Part shown: positions 12,708-24,834 of the stretch, piece by piece | Layout of the letters: the number at the start of each line of letters is the position of its first letter | Position numbering within the stretch: position 1 is the stretch's first letter | DNA from: Cucumis sativus | Taxonomy: Eukaryota; Streptophyta; Magnoliopsida; Cucurbitales; Cucurbitaceae | Direction: 5' to 3' | Length of the DNA stretch: 64,000 nucleotides | Assembly: GCF_000004075.3 (NCBI RefSeq) | Contig: NC_026658.2 | Location: 14,558,075 to 14,622,074, forward strand | Position numbers and translations under genes: made by a program | Notes under the pieces: model-generated | Database searches by the model: none | The model's input: the letters and a program-made list of their open reading frames with translations, nothing else | Told to the model about the DNA's origin: nothing

Positions 12708-12746
12708 GAACCTTCTCGAATTTTTTGAATTCTCTCCCTATATATA
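12708..12746 (+). promoter_or_regulatory. Heat-shock element and TATA box of the Hsc70 gene
   Basis: GAACCTTCTCGAA at 12708–12720 is a three-unit heat-shock element: GAA, TTC and GAA start exactly five bases apart. A TATATATA box follows at 12739–12746, about 137 bases before the ATG. A pyrimidine-rich leader fills the space to the start codon. The arrangement suggests heat-shock-factor-driven induction on top of basal expression. Confidence 0.75.
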
Positions 12747-12882
12747 CATCTCTTTCCCCCCTCCTCTTCCTCCACTTCACATAACCTAGTTTTTGCCCAG
12801 ATCTCTGTTCCCCTTCTTCTTTCTTCTTTTTCATTTCTCTCTTCCTCCTTGCTCTCGCTCTCTCCCTTCCACTACCTCCATT

Positions 12883-15477
12883 ATGGCCGGCAAGGGAGAA
12901 GGTCCGGCTATCGGTATCGATCTCGGTACCACTTACTCTTGTGTGGGTGTTTGGCAACACGATCGTGTTGAGATCATTGCCAATGACCAGGGTAACAGGA
13001 CTACTCCTTCCTATGTTGCCTTCACCGATACTGAGCGTTTGATTGGTGATGCTGCTAAGAACCAGGTCGCCATGAACCCGATTAACACCGTCTTTGGTAA
13101 GATCTAACTTCTTGCATTTCATTTCTTTCTTTCGTATTGGATCTGTTGTGTTTCTTTCGTTTTGTTTTTCTTATTCAGTAATGCGTTTGGATTTGAATAT
13201 GCTTTGTGTCTGTAGATCTAGTTCTTTTTTATTCTTGGTAGTTCTTTGGATCTGAGTCATAATCTGGATCTGCTGATGTCTTTAGTGTTGTACCGCTAGT
13301 TGGAGATTTGTCATGTATGTTATTTAGCATTGGTAATAGATTGACGTGAATAGTTATTTGAACGTAGGGACCACATATGAATTGTATTTAGGTACTGTTG
13401 ATCGTCAGTTTTTCATTTCATGGATTTATGAATCTGATAGGATTGTTGCACCTGTTGATTCGGTCACTTGTGATATTTAATCTCAAGTGATTCATTTCAT
13501 TAATTGTTAATGTTCATTGATGTATCTGTATTTCGGTTCATGAATTTGAAGGATCTTTATTCGTAATGTCTTTCCGTAGATTTGATGTAGTGTCTAACAA
13601 GTCCTGGTTTTCTTGTGTTGATTCAAGTATGTATTTCTCCAATCGCATGGTTTCGTTGAATTGTATCCTACTCTGTTTATGTTAAAAGATTACTGTTAGA
13701 TGTTCTTTTTCAACTGTGTTGCTTACTAAATGATCTTATTGTAACAGACGCAAAGAGGTTGATCGGTAGAAGATTCAGCGACTCTTCAGTCCAAAGTGAC
13801 ATCAAGTTGTGGCCATTCAAGGTCATCCCTGGACCAGGTGACAAGCCCATGATCATTGTCAGCTACAAGGGTGAAGAGAAGCAGTTCGCTGCTGAAGAAA
13901 TCTCTTCCATGGTTCTTATTAAGATGCGTGAAATTGCCGAAGCTTACCTCGGTTCCACTGTGAAGAACGCCGTTGTCACTGTTCCTGCTTACTTCAACGA
14001 CTCGCAACGTCAAGCCACCAAGGATGCTGGTGTCATTGCTGGTCTCAACGTCATGAGGATTATCAATGAACCCACCGCTGCTGCCATTGCCTACGGTCTT
14101 GACAAGAAAGCAACAAGTGTCGGTGAAAAGAATGTCTTGATCTTCGATCTTGGTGGTGGTACTTTTGATGTCTCTCTTCTCACCATTGAAGAGGGTATCT
14201 TCGAGGTGAAGGCCACTGCTGGAGACACTCATCTTGGTGGGGAAGATTTTGACAACAGACTTGTCAACCACTTTGTTCAAGAATTTAAGAGGAAGCACAA
14301 GAAGGATATCAGTGGCAACCCCAGAGCTCTTAGAAGGCTGAGAACTTCTTGTGAGAGAGCTAAGAGAACTCTCTCATCTACTGCTCAGACCACCATTGAG
14401 ATCGATTCTTTGTACGAAGGAATTGACTTTTACTCCACCATTACTCGTGCTAGATTTGAGGAATTGAACATGGATCTTTTCAGAAAGTGTATGGAACCCG
14501 TCGAGAAGTGTTTGAGAGATGCCAAGATGGACAAGAGCACTGTCCATGATGTTGTTCTTGTTGGTGGTTCTACTAGAATTCCCAAGGTCCAACAGTTGTT
14601 GCAAGACTTCTTCAATGGCAAGGAACTCTGCAAGAGCATTAACCCCGATGAAGCCGTTGCCTACGGTGCTGCTGTACAAGCTGCCATCTTGAGCGGTGAA
14701 GGCAATGAGAAGGTGCAGGATCTTCTTCTATTGGATGTCACCCCTCTTTCTCTTGGTTTGGAAACCGCCGGTGGAGTCATGACTGTTCTTATCCCAAGAA
14801 ACACCACAATTCCCACGAAGAAGGAACAAGTCTTCTCTACATACTCCGACAACCAGCCCGGTGTGTTGATCCAAGTATACGAAGGTGAAAGGACAAGAAC
14901 CCGCGACAACAACTTGCTTGGAAAATTCGAACTCTCCGGAATCCCTCCAGCTCCCAGGGGTGTTCCACAAATCACAGTGTGCTTTGATATCGATGCCAAC
15001 GGTATCTTGAACGTCTCTGCCGAAGACAAGACCACAGGTCAAAAGAACAAAATCACCATTACTAACGACAAGGGAAGACTCTCCAAGGAGGAGATTGAGA
15101 AGATGGTCCAAGAGGCAGAGAAGTACAAGTCTGAAGATGAGGAGCACAAGAAAAAGGTTGAAGCCAAGAATGCTTTGGAGAACTACGCTTACAACATGAG
15201 GAACACTGTGAACGACGAGAAGATTGGTGCTAAGCTTTCACCCGCCGACAAGAAGAAGATCGACGATGCCATCGAGCAGTCCATCCAATGGCTGGACGCC
15301 AACCAGCTAGCTGAGGCTGACGAGTTCGAAGACAAGATGAAGGAGTTGGAGAGCATTTGCAACCCAATCATTGCCAAGATGTACCAAGGTGCCGGAGCTG
15401 ATATGGGTGGCGGTGCAGACGACAGTGCTCCTTCCGGCGGTAGCGGTGCTGGACCCAAGATTGAGGAAGTCGACTAA
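12883..15477 (+). CDS. HSP70: Cytosolic heat shock cognate 70 kDa protein (Hsc70)
   Basis: Hsp70 chaperones use ATP to bind and release unfolded polypeptides. Exon 1 is 12883–13096 and exon 2 is 13748–15477. The 651-bp intron falls inside the Asp codon of NTVFDAKR, the conserved intron site of plant Hsc70 genes. The product is 647 aa, normal for the family. Visible signatures are [13 protein letters not shown] near the N-terminus, [13 protein letters not shown] (about residues 203–215) and [17 protein letters not shown] (about 340–356). A substrate-binding domain, a helical lid and a Gly-rich tail follow. The C-terminus is KIEEVD, the cytosolic EEVD that docks TPR co-chaperones, with no organelle or ER signal. 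Codon use is GC-richer than the surroundings. The ATG sits in [15 protein letters not shown], the usual plant start. Confidence 0.97.
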
Positions 15478-17578
15478 GCTCCCAATCTCTACAGTCTCGG
15501 TCTTTGGAAGAACCTTCTCTTTTATTTTTTGGAACAATCGATTTTTGATTTCGTGGCTTAATTAGTGAAAGCCACTGTTTTACCGGCGTAATTTTTTCTC
15601 TCCCTCTCTCTCTGTTATTGTTAAGTTTTTTAAGACATTTTTAGTGGTGGAAATTACTTTGGCCACAAAAAGAAACACCCTGCGTTTGTTACATCTTTTC
15701 GTTATGAAATTATTATCTCTCACACTTTTTGGTGGTCATATTTCGTTCTGTTCTCTATTTTTAATTTCGAGGTAGAAGGCTTCATAAGAAATGGGCTTTG
15801 TTTCATGGACTATCGGAGCCCATTAGTTATTTTGGTTGGTAGGCTAAAATTTGATGGGGCTTTTAAATATTAATTTGATGAGCCCATTAGTAAGGGTATA
15901 ACGAAGCCCATTAGTAATAGTTCACAATATTGTTTATTTTATGTGCAAAAAGGACAGAAAAAGAAGAAAATGAATTGGAATCATACACACACGAGTACGT
16001 CCAAGGGCAAAAAGAAAATTAATAATAATAACACGCGGTGTCAGCTGTCACAAAATCATGGTTGAGAATAATAAAAGCGAAAGTATATATATTTTGTTTT
16101 TGACAAAAAAAATAAAGAAAAAAGAAAAAGGAGAATAATTGAGAGGTTATTAATTGGTGTAGAAATGTGGTAAGCCTTATCTAATAAGGCGCCGTCCATC
16201 CTTGACTCTTCACCATCAATTTGGACCATGGCTGTTGCCCGTCTTTCAAACTCTTCTACTCTACTACCCTTCCCTTCTCTTCCACTTATCTTTAACAAAC
16301 TCCTTCCATTTCCATTTATCTATTTATATATTTCTTCATTTGTTATCCAATGTCAATTTATATTTTGACCTTTTCTTAATATAATTTTAAATGTTGTACT
16401 TTCAAATACCCGGGAAGAGATGAGAACCATGAAGAGGAAGGAGATTTGTACCATAAAATCGTGATTATTAATTATTTAGTTCAAATTAGACTCGAGCAAC
16501 AAATCATGGTTATATTAATATATATACTCAAAACGCTAATCAGCTAAACTAATGTTGGTGTCTCCATTTATATGTTAGAAAATTGGTACCACTGCTTATA
16601 TATCATTGAAAATACTAAACAGAGGTGTGTTCTAACGGAAGACGTTTATCGAATAGATCTAATTCTATGACTTTAATTAAACTTATTCCATTTATCTTTT
16701 AGCAATTATTCAATTAATTTAGTCAATTTCGATGGAATTTATATAACAATTATTTTTTTAAATGTCAATTGTCGGTTATAATATTCGAACTTTATGAAAC
16801 TGATAATGTGGGTTGATTTTGGAGGTTAAAACAATAAATAAATAAATAAAAACAGTAGAAAAAGATGAATTGATAAAAGATAAGTTGTCAAATTTGAATA
16901 TTAAGAAAAGGGAAACTGCAAGGACACGCAACCATTAAGTCCATAAAAGAATTAATAGATTTGCTTAAGCATGTGAAAATCCCAAGTTACACTTGCTTTA
17001 ACTTTCGCTAGAATGTGACTTTACACAAAAACCACCAAACCAATTTAACCTTGTCAATAGAACTTGATACCATTATGCATTCCCGTGATCTCCCCCAACT
17101 CGCTTACCAATTTGATTTGTGTCAGTATTGTAGTCTCGAGTCTTATGTTGAGCATGTTGTTACAACAAATCACGAACTAAGAACGTACATTTCAATATGA
17201 TGATTTATTACTATCATGAACAACAATAGTGTATAAAATAATAATATAATTATAGGCATTTCATTGAGAACAATAGAAGTTGGTTTTCCAACAAGCAGAA
17301 GGTTTAATCCAACCAATGTTATTTGTATAAATGGAAAAAGGGGGGAAAAAATAAAATAAAATACAAGTTCATATATATGCTCAGTATAAATTGCAATCAA
17401 TTTCTAAATATGATGCATAAATTTAGTGAGCAAAGAATCACAAAAGAAACAGATAGGAAAAAAAAGAGTACATTCTCTTCCCATAAAAGAACACTAAAAT
17501 GAAGCTTAGTTAGTAAACAGTGAAGTGAATGCCTACCTCCAGCAACAACTGTTATTTGATCTAAACAGATGGGACATC
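15478..17578. other. Hsc70 3' flank and convergent intergenic region
   Basis: The first few hundred bases are probably the Hsc70 3' UTR. The rest is AT-rich and carries no supported gene. A short perfect inverted repeat, GCCTTATCTAATAAGGC, lies near 16175–16191. The last 180 bases probably belong to the 3' UTR of the minus-strand HSP20-like gene. Confidence 0.55.
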
Positions 17579-19087
17579 TCAAGTTAACATAAGATCATTA
17601 CCCCCGAGATGGGGTCGACGGCAGACGCGAACTTCATGTTCCTCAGGACCGACACGGAGCCTCGGCACCATAATTTCAAGGACAGATCCTGGACCGTCGT
17701 AATATGCTTCTATATTAGCATCTTCAGGAATTCGAGTTGCTAGAGGGATCTCCCTCACAAATTCACCAGGGGGACAGTGTTCGGGAAATGGATCTGTGAG
17801 CTTGAATGTTCTATCGTGTCTCTTGATGAAAGGCAGTCCCGATGTGCTCACACAGGATACTTTTATGATACCGTGTGTGAGAGTGTTCCTCCACGAGACT
17901 TTGACACTTGGAAGATCAACAAAAGGCAAGCTGATGATGATTAAATAACCTTCTTCATCCTCGTATATCGATTTAGCAGCTGTTACTGGCCCATAAGCAT
18001 TCTTCATGACCCCACTAAAGTCGTTCAACCAGTGTGGTTCAGTTGGGTGCACCTCCATATCGGAAATGCGATCAGAAGTATGGTTATTCACAGCCAAGTA
18101 GCAATCATCATCGTTGCCATTCGAGAAGAAATCCTTCTTCCTCTTGCTGCTGACAGGTGATAAATCCATCCCATCGCAGTTACTGTGGTTTGATGGTTGA
18201 GTAGATAGATTCAGCACAGATCCATTGAGCAGTTTCTTCGAATGAGAATTCGAGGCACTCTTAAGAGTGGGAGGCCTTTCAAGTTCAAAATCGGTATTTG
18301 GAAGATTTCTCCATGAACTAAAGTCACTTGCCTCAGGGGGGATGGTGAAATTCAAATCCCTGCCTGTGAGTTCTGCCCACCTCTTCCTGTCTTCTTCGTC
18401 AAGGCTCATCAAACTAGGAGATGGAACAACCTCAACTCCGTGAACACACTGAGGATTGGAAAGACCCCGATAATGCTTACGCTGCATTCTGTGAGATCGA
18501 ACAAAACCTTTATCAACACTGAATGGAAAGGGGCGCTCCCCTTGACGAGAATGACCATTCATATAACTCCTAAGCTGCATTTTTCCCAATGCATTCTCAG
18601 GCCTCTCCTTAAAGACCCACATATACATATTCTCCATATCATGTTGAACCATGAAAGTATCAAGATTGAGATCAGACTTCTCAAAGCCAGAAACCCCATT
18701 GCTATCCCTGATAATCTTAGCTTTCGACTTATCATTCATTGCGGGCTTGAAGTAGAAACTGAAGAAAAACCAAGCACCCCATATGGAATCAACACGCTTC
18801 ACTAATTTCCGGCCAACTTTAGGGGCAGTAAGGAAGCTCTCAGTCTCATAAACCTGTGAACCAAGCCCAACATCTAAAATATCACATGGATCAGAACTCC
18901 ACGGCTGCTGCGGTGGGCTGCGCTCAGCAGACAAAGGAAGATTGATATCGGGCGGGCGCAAAAGTACGACTTGGCGATTCATTTCCAAATCCAATTCATC
19001 ATGAGAAGAAGCACTGGAATCCATAGACAAGAGTGTGGATGGGTGATGACTCTCCATTGTAAGAGCTGTAAGTCTAGAACCTCCCAT
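17579..19087 (-). CDS. Large alpha-crystallin-domain (HSP20-like) protein
   Basis: The product is up to 502 aa, encoded without introns in the coding region. About 370 N-terminal residues look plant-specific, with motifs such as DSIWGAWFFFSFYFKP and RKRWAELTGRDLNF. A C-terminal alpha-crystallin-like domain spans about 370–478 (AAKSIYEDEEGYLIIISLPF; VREIPLATRIPEDANIEAYY; LEIMVPR). This is far longer than true small heat-shock proteins (about 150–200 aa), so a canonical holdase role should not be assumed. The architecture matches uncharacterised plant HSP20-like proteins of the Arabidopsis At1g20870 kind, from memory. Two starts are possible: 19087 (MGGSRLT) and the in-frame Met at 19057 (MESHHPST). 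A splice-acceptor-like ACTTACAG lies between them, so the later Met may be the true start. It converges on the Hsc70 gene. Confidence 0.88.
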   Translation of the reverse strand: MGGSRLTALTMESHHPSTLLSMDSSASSHDELDLEMNRQVVLLRPPDINLPLSAERSPPQQPWSSDPCDILDVGLGSQVYETESFLTAPKVGRKLVKRVDSIWGAWFFFSFYFKPAMNDKSKAKIIRDSNGVSGFEKSDLNLDTFMVQHDMENMYMWVFKERPENALGKMQLRSYMNGHSRQGERPFPFSVDKGFVRSHRMQRKHYRGLSNPQCVHGVEVVPSPSLMSLDEEDRKRWAELTGRDLNFTIPPEASDFSSWRNLPNTDFELERPPTLKSASNSHSKKLLNGSVLNLSTQPSNHSNCDGMDLSPVSSKRKKDFFSNGNDDDCYLAVNNHTSDRISDMEVHPTEPHWLNDFSGVMKNAYGPVTAAKSIYEDEEGYLIIISLPFVDLPSVKVSWRNTLTHGIIKVSCVSTSGLPFIKRHDRTFKLTDPFPEHCPPGEFVREIPLATRIPEDANIEAYYDGPGSVLEIMVPRLRVGPEEHEVRVCRRPHLGGNDLMLT

Positions 19088-20060
19088 TTCAACTCATCAT
19101 CATCAACACCGTCATCATCTCCTCGGTGGTAGTAAGTTTTGAAGCTGATGGGTTATATCAAATATAGCCATTCCAAAAACACAATTCAAGAAAGAAGAAA
19201 CCCTTATAAACAGCTGTGGCTTATATATATCAATCCCCACAATATCTTCCCTCCATCAAAACCCTAGATTTATCAAATGAAAATAGCACAAACCTCACAA
19301 ACTCACAAGAAATTTAACACAACACAAACAAAAAACCATATAGAAAAAGAATTCCAAAAGAAGGACAAAGAACAGAATAGAGTCAACAAGGAGGTGAAAT
19401 CATATACAAAAAAAAAAAAAAAAAAAGGGGATAGAGTAGAACACAAATCCTTATCTAAGAACAGATTTCACAGACGCTATAGAAACACAATATCCAACCC
19501 TAACCCTAAAATCTCTTGATAGCCTCCAGACGTAGGAGGAAAACACTGAATCAGACCCATCAAATTCATTCTACTTTCCAAAATTCCAACAAGATCTCCA
19601 GAAACTACACTTGTTTCTTTTTCTCTTTCAAATCAAAACAAACCCACCCATATGCACAAGAAATAAGGAAACAAACTACTAAGCTAATTGAACAAAGTAA
19701 TTTCTAGATTTCCATTGACCCAGGAAGAACAAAATGGAATTGGATCTTCAATGAGAGTACCTTTTGGTATAAACATCAGGGAACAGGGAAGATGAGTGAC
19801 CTCCATAACCAACCATGATGCAAGTCTTCATTAAATCATCAAAAACCATTTCCCAAACAACAACAAAAAAGGAAACAGCAAGAACAACTAATTTTTCTTC
19901 TTCCCCCTTCAAGAAAAAGGAAGAAAAAAGAAAACCCAGATGAAAAAAATGAATGGGAAAGTGAAGGTGTGAACAGAGGAAGAGAAGGGAGGCGTGAAGC
20001 AGCATCTTATTATAAAGAAGGGGGCCTTCGTGGGTTAAAACCTTCACTGGATGACACCCA
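19088..20060 (-). promoter_or_regulatory. Leader, probable 5' UTR intron and promoter of the HSP20-like gene
   Basis: Read on the minus strand, a TATA-like CTTTATAATAAG lies at 20006–20017. A splice-donor-like AAAAG|GTACTC follows at about 19757, and acceptor-like CAG sites lie before the start codon. This suggests a 5' UTR exon near 19757–19985 and an intron of about 0.6 kb. The putative leader exon has an upstream reading frame (starting MVFDDLMKTC). The intron contains the telomere-like telo-box AACCCTAACCCTAAA at about 19497–19511 and an A-rich run near 19408–19427. Confidence 0.45.
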
Positions 20061-23000
20061 AAAACGCTGCTTCGCTGTTTGTTAACGGTGACGATGCCAT
20101 TTCACAAAGAGAAAGGTCAAAACTTTGAGATTTTGACACACACGGCGTTACGTGTAATTCTCCTGTGCTTTCCGGATTTTCCTTTAATATCTACTCGCCC
20201 GCACCTGATTTTCCCCTCTTTCCATTTTCCTTTTAAATAAAATCATTATTATTTATAAATTCCATTTTGTTGAGTTTTTTTCTTTCTTTCTTTTGGACGT
20301 TTTCTAGTATTTGTGTGGCCCTTAACACATTTTCTCATTTTTTGCTTACTAAACCAATTTTTAAACATATATTTATTTTCCTTTTAATTTCAAAAGATAT
20401 ATTTTGTTCTTACATTGCTTTCCTAATTCAACTACAATACATTTGAATATTCATTCATTACATTTACAAAAACTATAATTTATTCTACTTCAATAATTTG
20501 ATATCCGTCCTAAAATTTATATCACTTAATATTTTATTTTAATTATAAAATAATTAATTTTATAGATGATATTTTATTATATTTATAAAGAATTTTGATA
20601 TTAAACATGAAAAATATGTTTTAATATTTTACTATAGAGTTTGAGAAAGGTCATCTCACACTCTATTTACACACAACAAGTTCATTTTGACCATAATAAT
20701 AGTCCAAGAGAGTAGAGAATATTATCCCAACCCTTCCCCTTAAAATTATTATTCATGGAGGAAAAAACTCAGCCTATTATTATTGTTGTTGTTATATTTA
20801 AAAAATAATATTGACGAATAAGGAAAAGAAAAGAAAAACATATAATTGAGATATTTGTTGCCTTTTTTGCCAAACTTTACATGTGCTTCATAGCTAAATG
20901 AAAGAAGGGTTTTGAACATTCCTAGGTAGGTATGTGCTCTCCAAATTGATTATGATATATTTTGACTAATAAATGATAAATATGGGAAATTTTTTCTTTT
21001 TTTCTTTTTTATTTTTTAATAAAAGAGCAAAAACAAAAGGGAATATAATGGGGTATGTTAATTGGTTGATTTTTATTTCATTTTCACCCCAAATCTTAGC
21101 TCTATTCGCCAATAAAGACAGAAAGTAAAGGTAAATTTCAAACTTTAATCCCTTGGAAAAGGAATTTTTTTTTTATTAAAAACATTTAAGTGTGTGTATA
21201 TATGTATAACTTTTTAGTTTTAAAGATAATATGTATTTGTTTCGTAAGTTTTCAAAAATATAATTTTTTAACTTGATTATTTATGTGAAGTGATTTTTTT
21301 ATTATTATATGATATATTAAATTATAAAAATTATGAAAATAGTAATTTTAGAGATATTGTTTTAGGGCATTTCCATGAATAAAATAATATTGAAACTATT
21401 TACAAAATATAAGAAAATTCATTAAACTACTTCATCCCCTTTTAAATATTTTTGTCATATTTTGTAATAATTTCTTCTTTTTTTTGGTGTGCTATTTGTA
21501 ACCATTTATCTACTTTTTATTAATTTAAAATGTCATCTAATTATTCAAAATAATAAATAATCGCTTTAAGGTTTTTTTAAAATTACTTATTCTTACCAAC
21601 TTGTTAAAGAAATATTGTGAAAATTCGAGAGCTTTTAAGACCGCATCCATGTATTAACTTTTAAAAGAGTTTAAAGATTAAAAAAGTAATTTTCCATATA
21701 CATGTGGCAACTCATATGTTTCATAAATAAATCTGTATTAAAAATGAGAAATGTAACAATTATTTTATTTAGAAACATAAAAATGTTTAATTGTTTTGAA
21801 TCATTGAAGAAAAGTGATAAGAAAAGAAACCCCAAGATATTAATTAGGAATGAATATAGATGAAAGTGGATAAAGATTTGAAACTTAGTTATAGTGGAGG
21901 TTAGATGCATTGGAAGTGGTTGTGATGTCTTCAATCTTCAAGTGGGATTGGTTGGAAAAAGATGAAACATTATAGAAAGAAAATATACAAATTTAATGTA
22001 ATTTATTTTTAATTTGGACAAACACACTAAGTTATTATATCCAATTGCAAAGCTAAGTACTTTTGTTCAAATAACATTTTTAAAAGTTGAAAAATGTTTT
22101 TTCTTTCATTAAATATTAGATATATGTGGTTCAAGTACATGTTATGAAGACTAAACAAATATATATATTTTATTATTATTTTAACTATTTTGTTTTTTTA
22201 GAATTTAATCAATAATTTAAATGTCTTTTGACTAAAGAGGTGATATTAAAAAAAAAATAGTAAAATAAATGTGATAATGCAAATTTGAACTTCTCATATT
22301 AATAATAATAAAAAAATAACAAAGTGCTTTTATCAAATAGAGTTTAAATGTTTGAATGTTCACTTCGTGGATAAGTTAAATAATAATAATAGTCAAGAAA
22401 GAGACTGATGAAGATTATTCAAAATGTTTGAAGAAAAATATACATTTTGTCGTAAGATTTGAATTTGGTAGTATTTAGATTTCTACTGTTTAATCAATGC
22501 ATCCAATACTTACCATCTATTTGGAAGTTTAAATAATCACTTAAACTTTTTATCATACTCTCTCTATTAAGAAAAAAAAAAAATTATGAACTTTGATTGG
22601 CTCAAATAAGGGCTTGACATTTTAACTTGAGACTTGGAAAATTGTTTATATGGTCAATTTATATCACCTCCATTTTTTCTTTTGGGAGTTTCTTCTCGAT
22701 ACAAGTTTGAAAAACTCGGGATTTAAAATGTGTCAAAAACTAAAAGCTTTATCGAATTTGTATCTTAAAACAGAAGATGTGTTTTTTTTCTAAACATTTG
22801 TTTACAATATGATGATCACCATGATGAACTATAGAACGAAAAAAATGATTTTTCTATGAATATATCTAATTAATGATCAAAATGATAAAGAATTGATGGT
22901 ATTATACAATACTATAAATTAAAGTGAAAAGGTTATAACCCAAGTTCATAATAAAATAGTAAGGTTCTTTAAGAAATGGAAAAAAAGAATTACAAAACTA

Positions 23001-24802
23001 AATTATTTTAAACAATAAGATATAGATATTTGAAAGGAGGATTAATAATTTGTATATTGTATTAGATAAGTTTATTTGAAAAAGAACAAATCCAATTAGT
23101 TAAGAGAAGTAGTAGTAATTGAATTCCAAGTTGTATATCACAAATCCAAAAAGCAAAGATTTATAGAAAGGAAAAGCAAAGGCACTCCCATTTAGTTGGA
23201 CCATTTGATTGATTTGGTTGGAACCAAATCTTTTTCAACTCAAATATCTCATTGGACGACATTTTTTTCTTTTCCACTTACTCTTACTTTTCTATTTTTC
23301 CTTTTTCGAGTTTAACATGTGACTAATTTTTTTCAAAATCATTTCAAATGACTCAAGCTTGATTTCATTTTTATTCGATATATATTTGAGTTTTGACAAA
23401 TCACATCTATTTTCACACCATCCATTCATGTTTTCTAGTGAAGCATATATATAATTATAAAAGGAAGTGTGTGTGTATATATATATAGTTAGTGGATATA
23501 TAACCAAATAAAAAGGTAAAAAGATGTATTTATTTTATATGGTCAAAAATAACTTTTTTTTTTTTTACTCTTATTGGATAATATTTTTTAAACCCAATCC
23601 TCCACATCATTTTCTTTATTTAATATCAATCCAAATTACTAAATAAAGAAGAAGCTTTGAAAGCAAATGACATTGACAATGTTTGAAATTAAAAAACCAA
23701 GACAATGGGTTGGGCTTGAAAAGTATCTTACTATTTCCCCCCAATAGATATTTTAATTTGTGGGTTTATTTCAGTCCTTAATATCAGTGTGCTATATGAC
23801 TCATTCAATATTACTTATTATCATTTTTCCATGACTTATCTTCAAGGGGGAAAAATGTGCATTTTCAAGTTGAATAAATTGGAAATTTTGACTAACTAAT
23901 TAATGGATGCTTAAAAGTTAAAATAATCCATAATAAAATCATACAATGATTTATTAGTTTAATGGTATGTGAGAGTGAGAATTCATTTTTTTAATTTTTG
24001 ATTGATGCTATAATGTCTTAACTACCGTTAACTTTTATTTGTTGGGTTTGTTATATCTATAATGGGTCAAATTGGGTCCAAAATCAAATGAGAGTCAGCC
24101 CGAAGTTCGGAAGCGCAAATGTTAGGGTCAAAGCCCAAATATTGAATCCAAATAGTTAGGCTTAAAGCCCGAATGGTTAGGCCCAAATTGAAAGTAATTA
24201 AAGCCGGCCAGGCCCACAAAATGCCATGGAAAAGTCTCCAAGTAGAAAAGCTCTCTCAGGAAACTTGAGAATTCAGTATCTAAAAAGTTCAAAAGAATTT
24301 GAAACCCAAACATTAGAATTTTTTTATAGAAGTTCAAAAGACTCATTGAAACTCTCGAGGATTGACGACTTTTTGAAAATCAAAGATGCTTTGAACATCA
24401 TAAGACTTCTAGAACCAAATATTTTTTCAAAGGTTAAACGTCTTTGAAAACATGTTAAAAATTCAACTTTTAAGAATGATATTAATTCTAATTTTTTACG
24501 TAATTAAATAAAACAAATACACAAAACTTAAAAGATAAAAATGCAATAATAATTTTGACTAAGAAGAACAGTGTACTGAAAACATAGGAAGTACACAAAA
24601 TAAACTATTAAATGCAAAACAATTATTTTTCATATACATTAAAAATAATATATTTATGAATATATTTATTAATTGATTGTCAATTGATTGATTTATTTAT
24701 ATAGGTTTTGTATGTATTAGTGGTGACCATGTGGTGTGGTACGTATGACGACCTATCAGGCTTTCCATAATAAACCCATGCAAAAATTATAAAAAACAGA
24801 GA

Positions 24803-24834
<32 letters not shown>

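Noticed and set aside
13786..15537. Several long minus-strand frames opposite the Hsc70 exon
   Set aside because: They are antisense shadows of a GC-richer, codon-biased exon.
17397..17582. Minus-strand frame starting MRCPICLDQI, which looks like the start of a RING finger
   Set aside because: It begins at the stop of the HSP20-like gene and has only one C-x2-C pair. No further metal ligands follow, so it is most likely 3' UTR read by chance.
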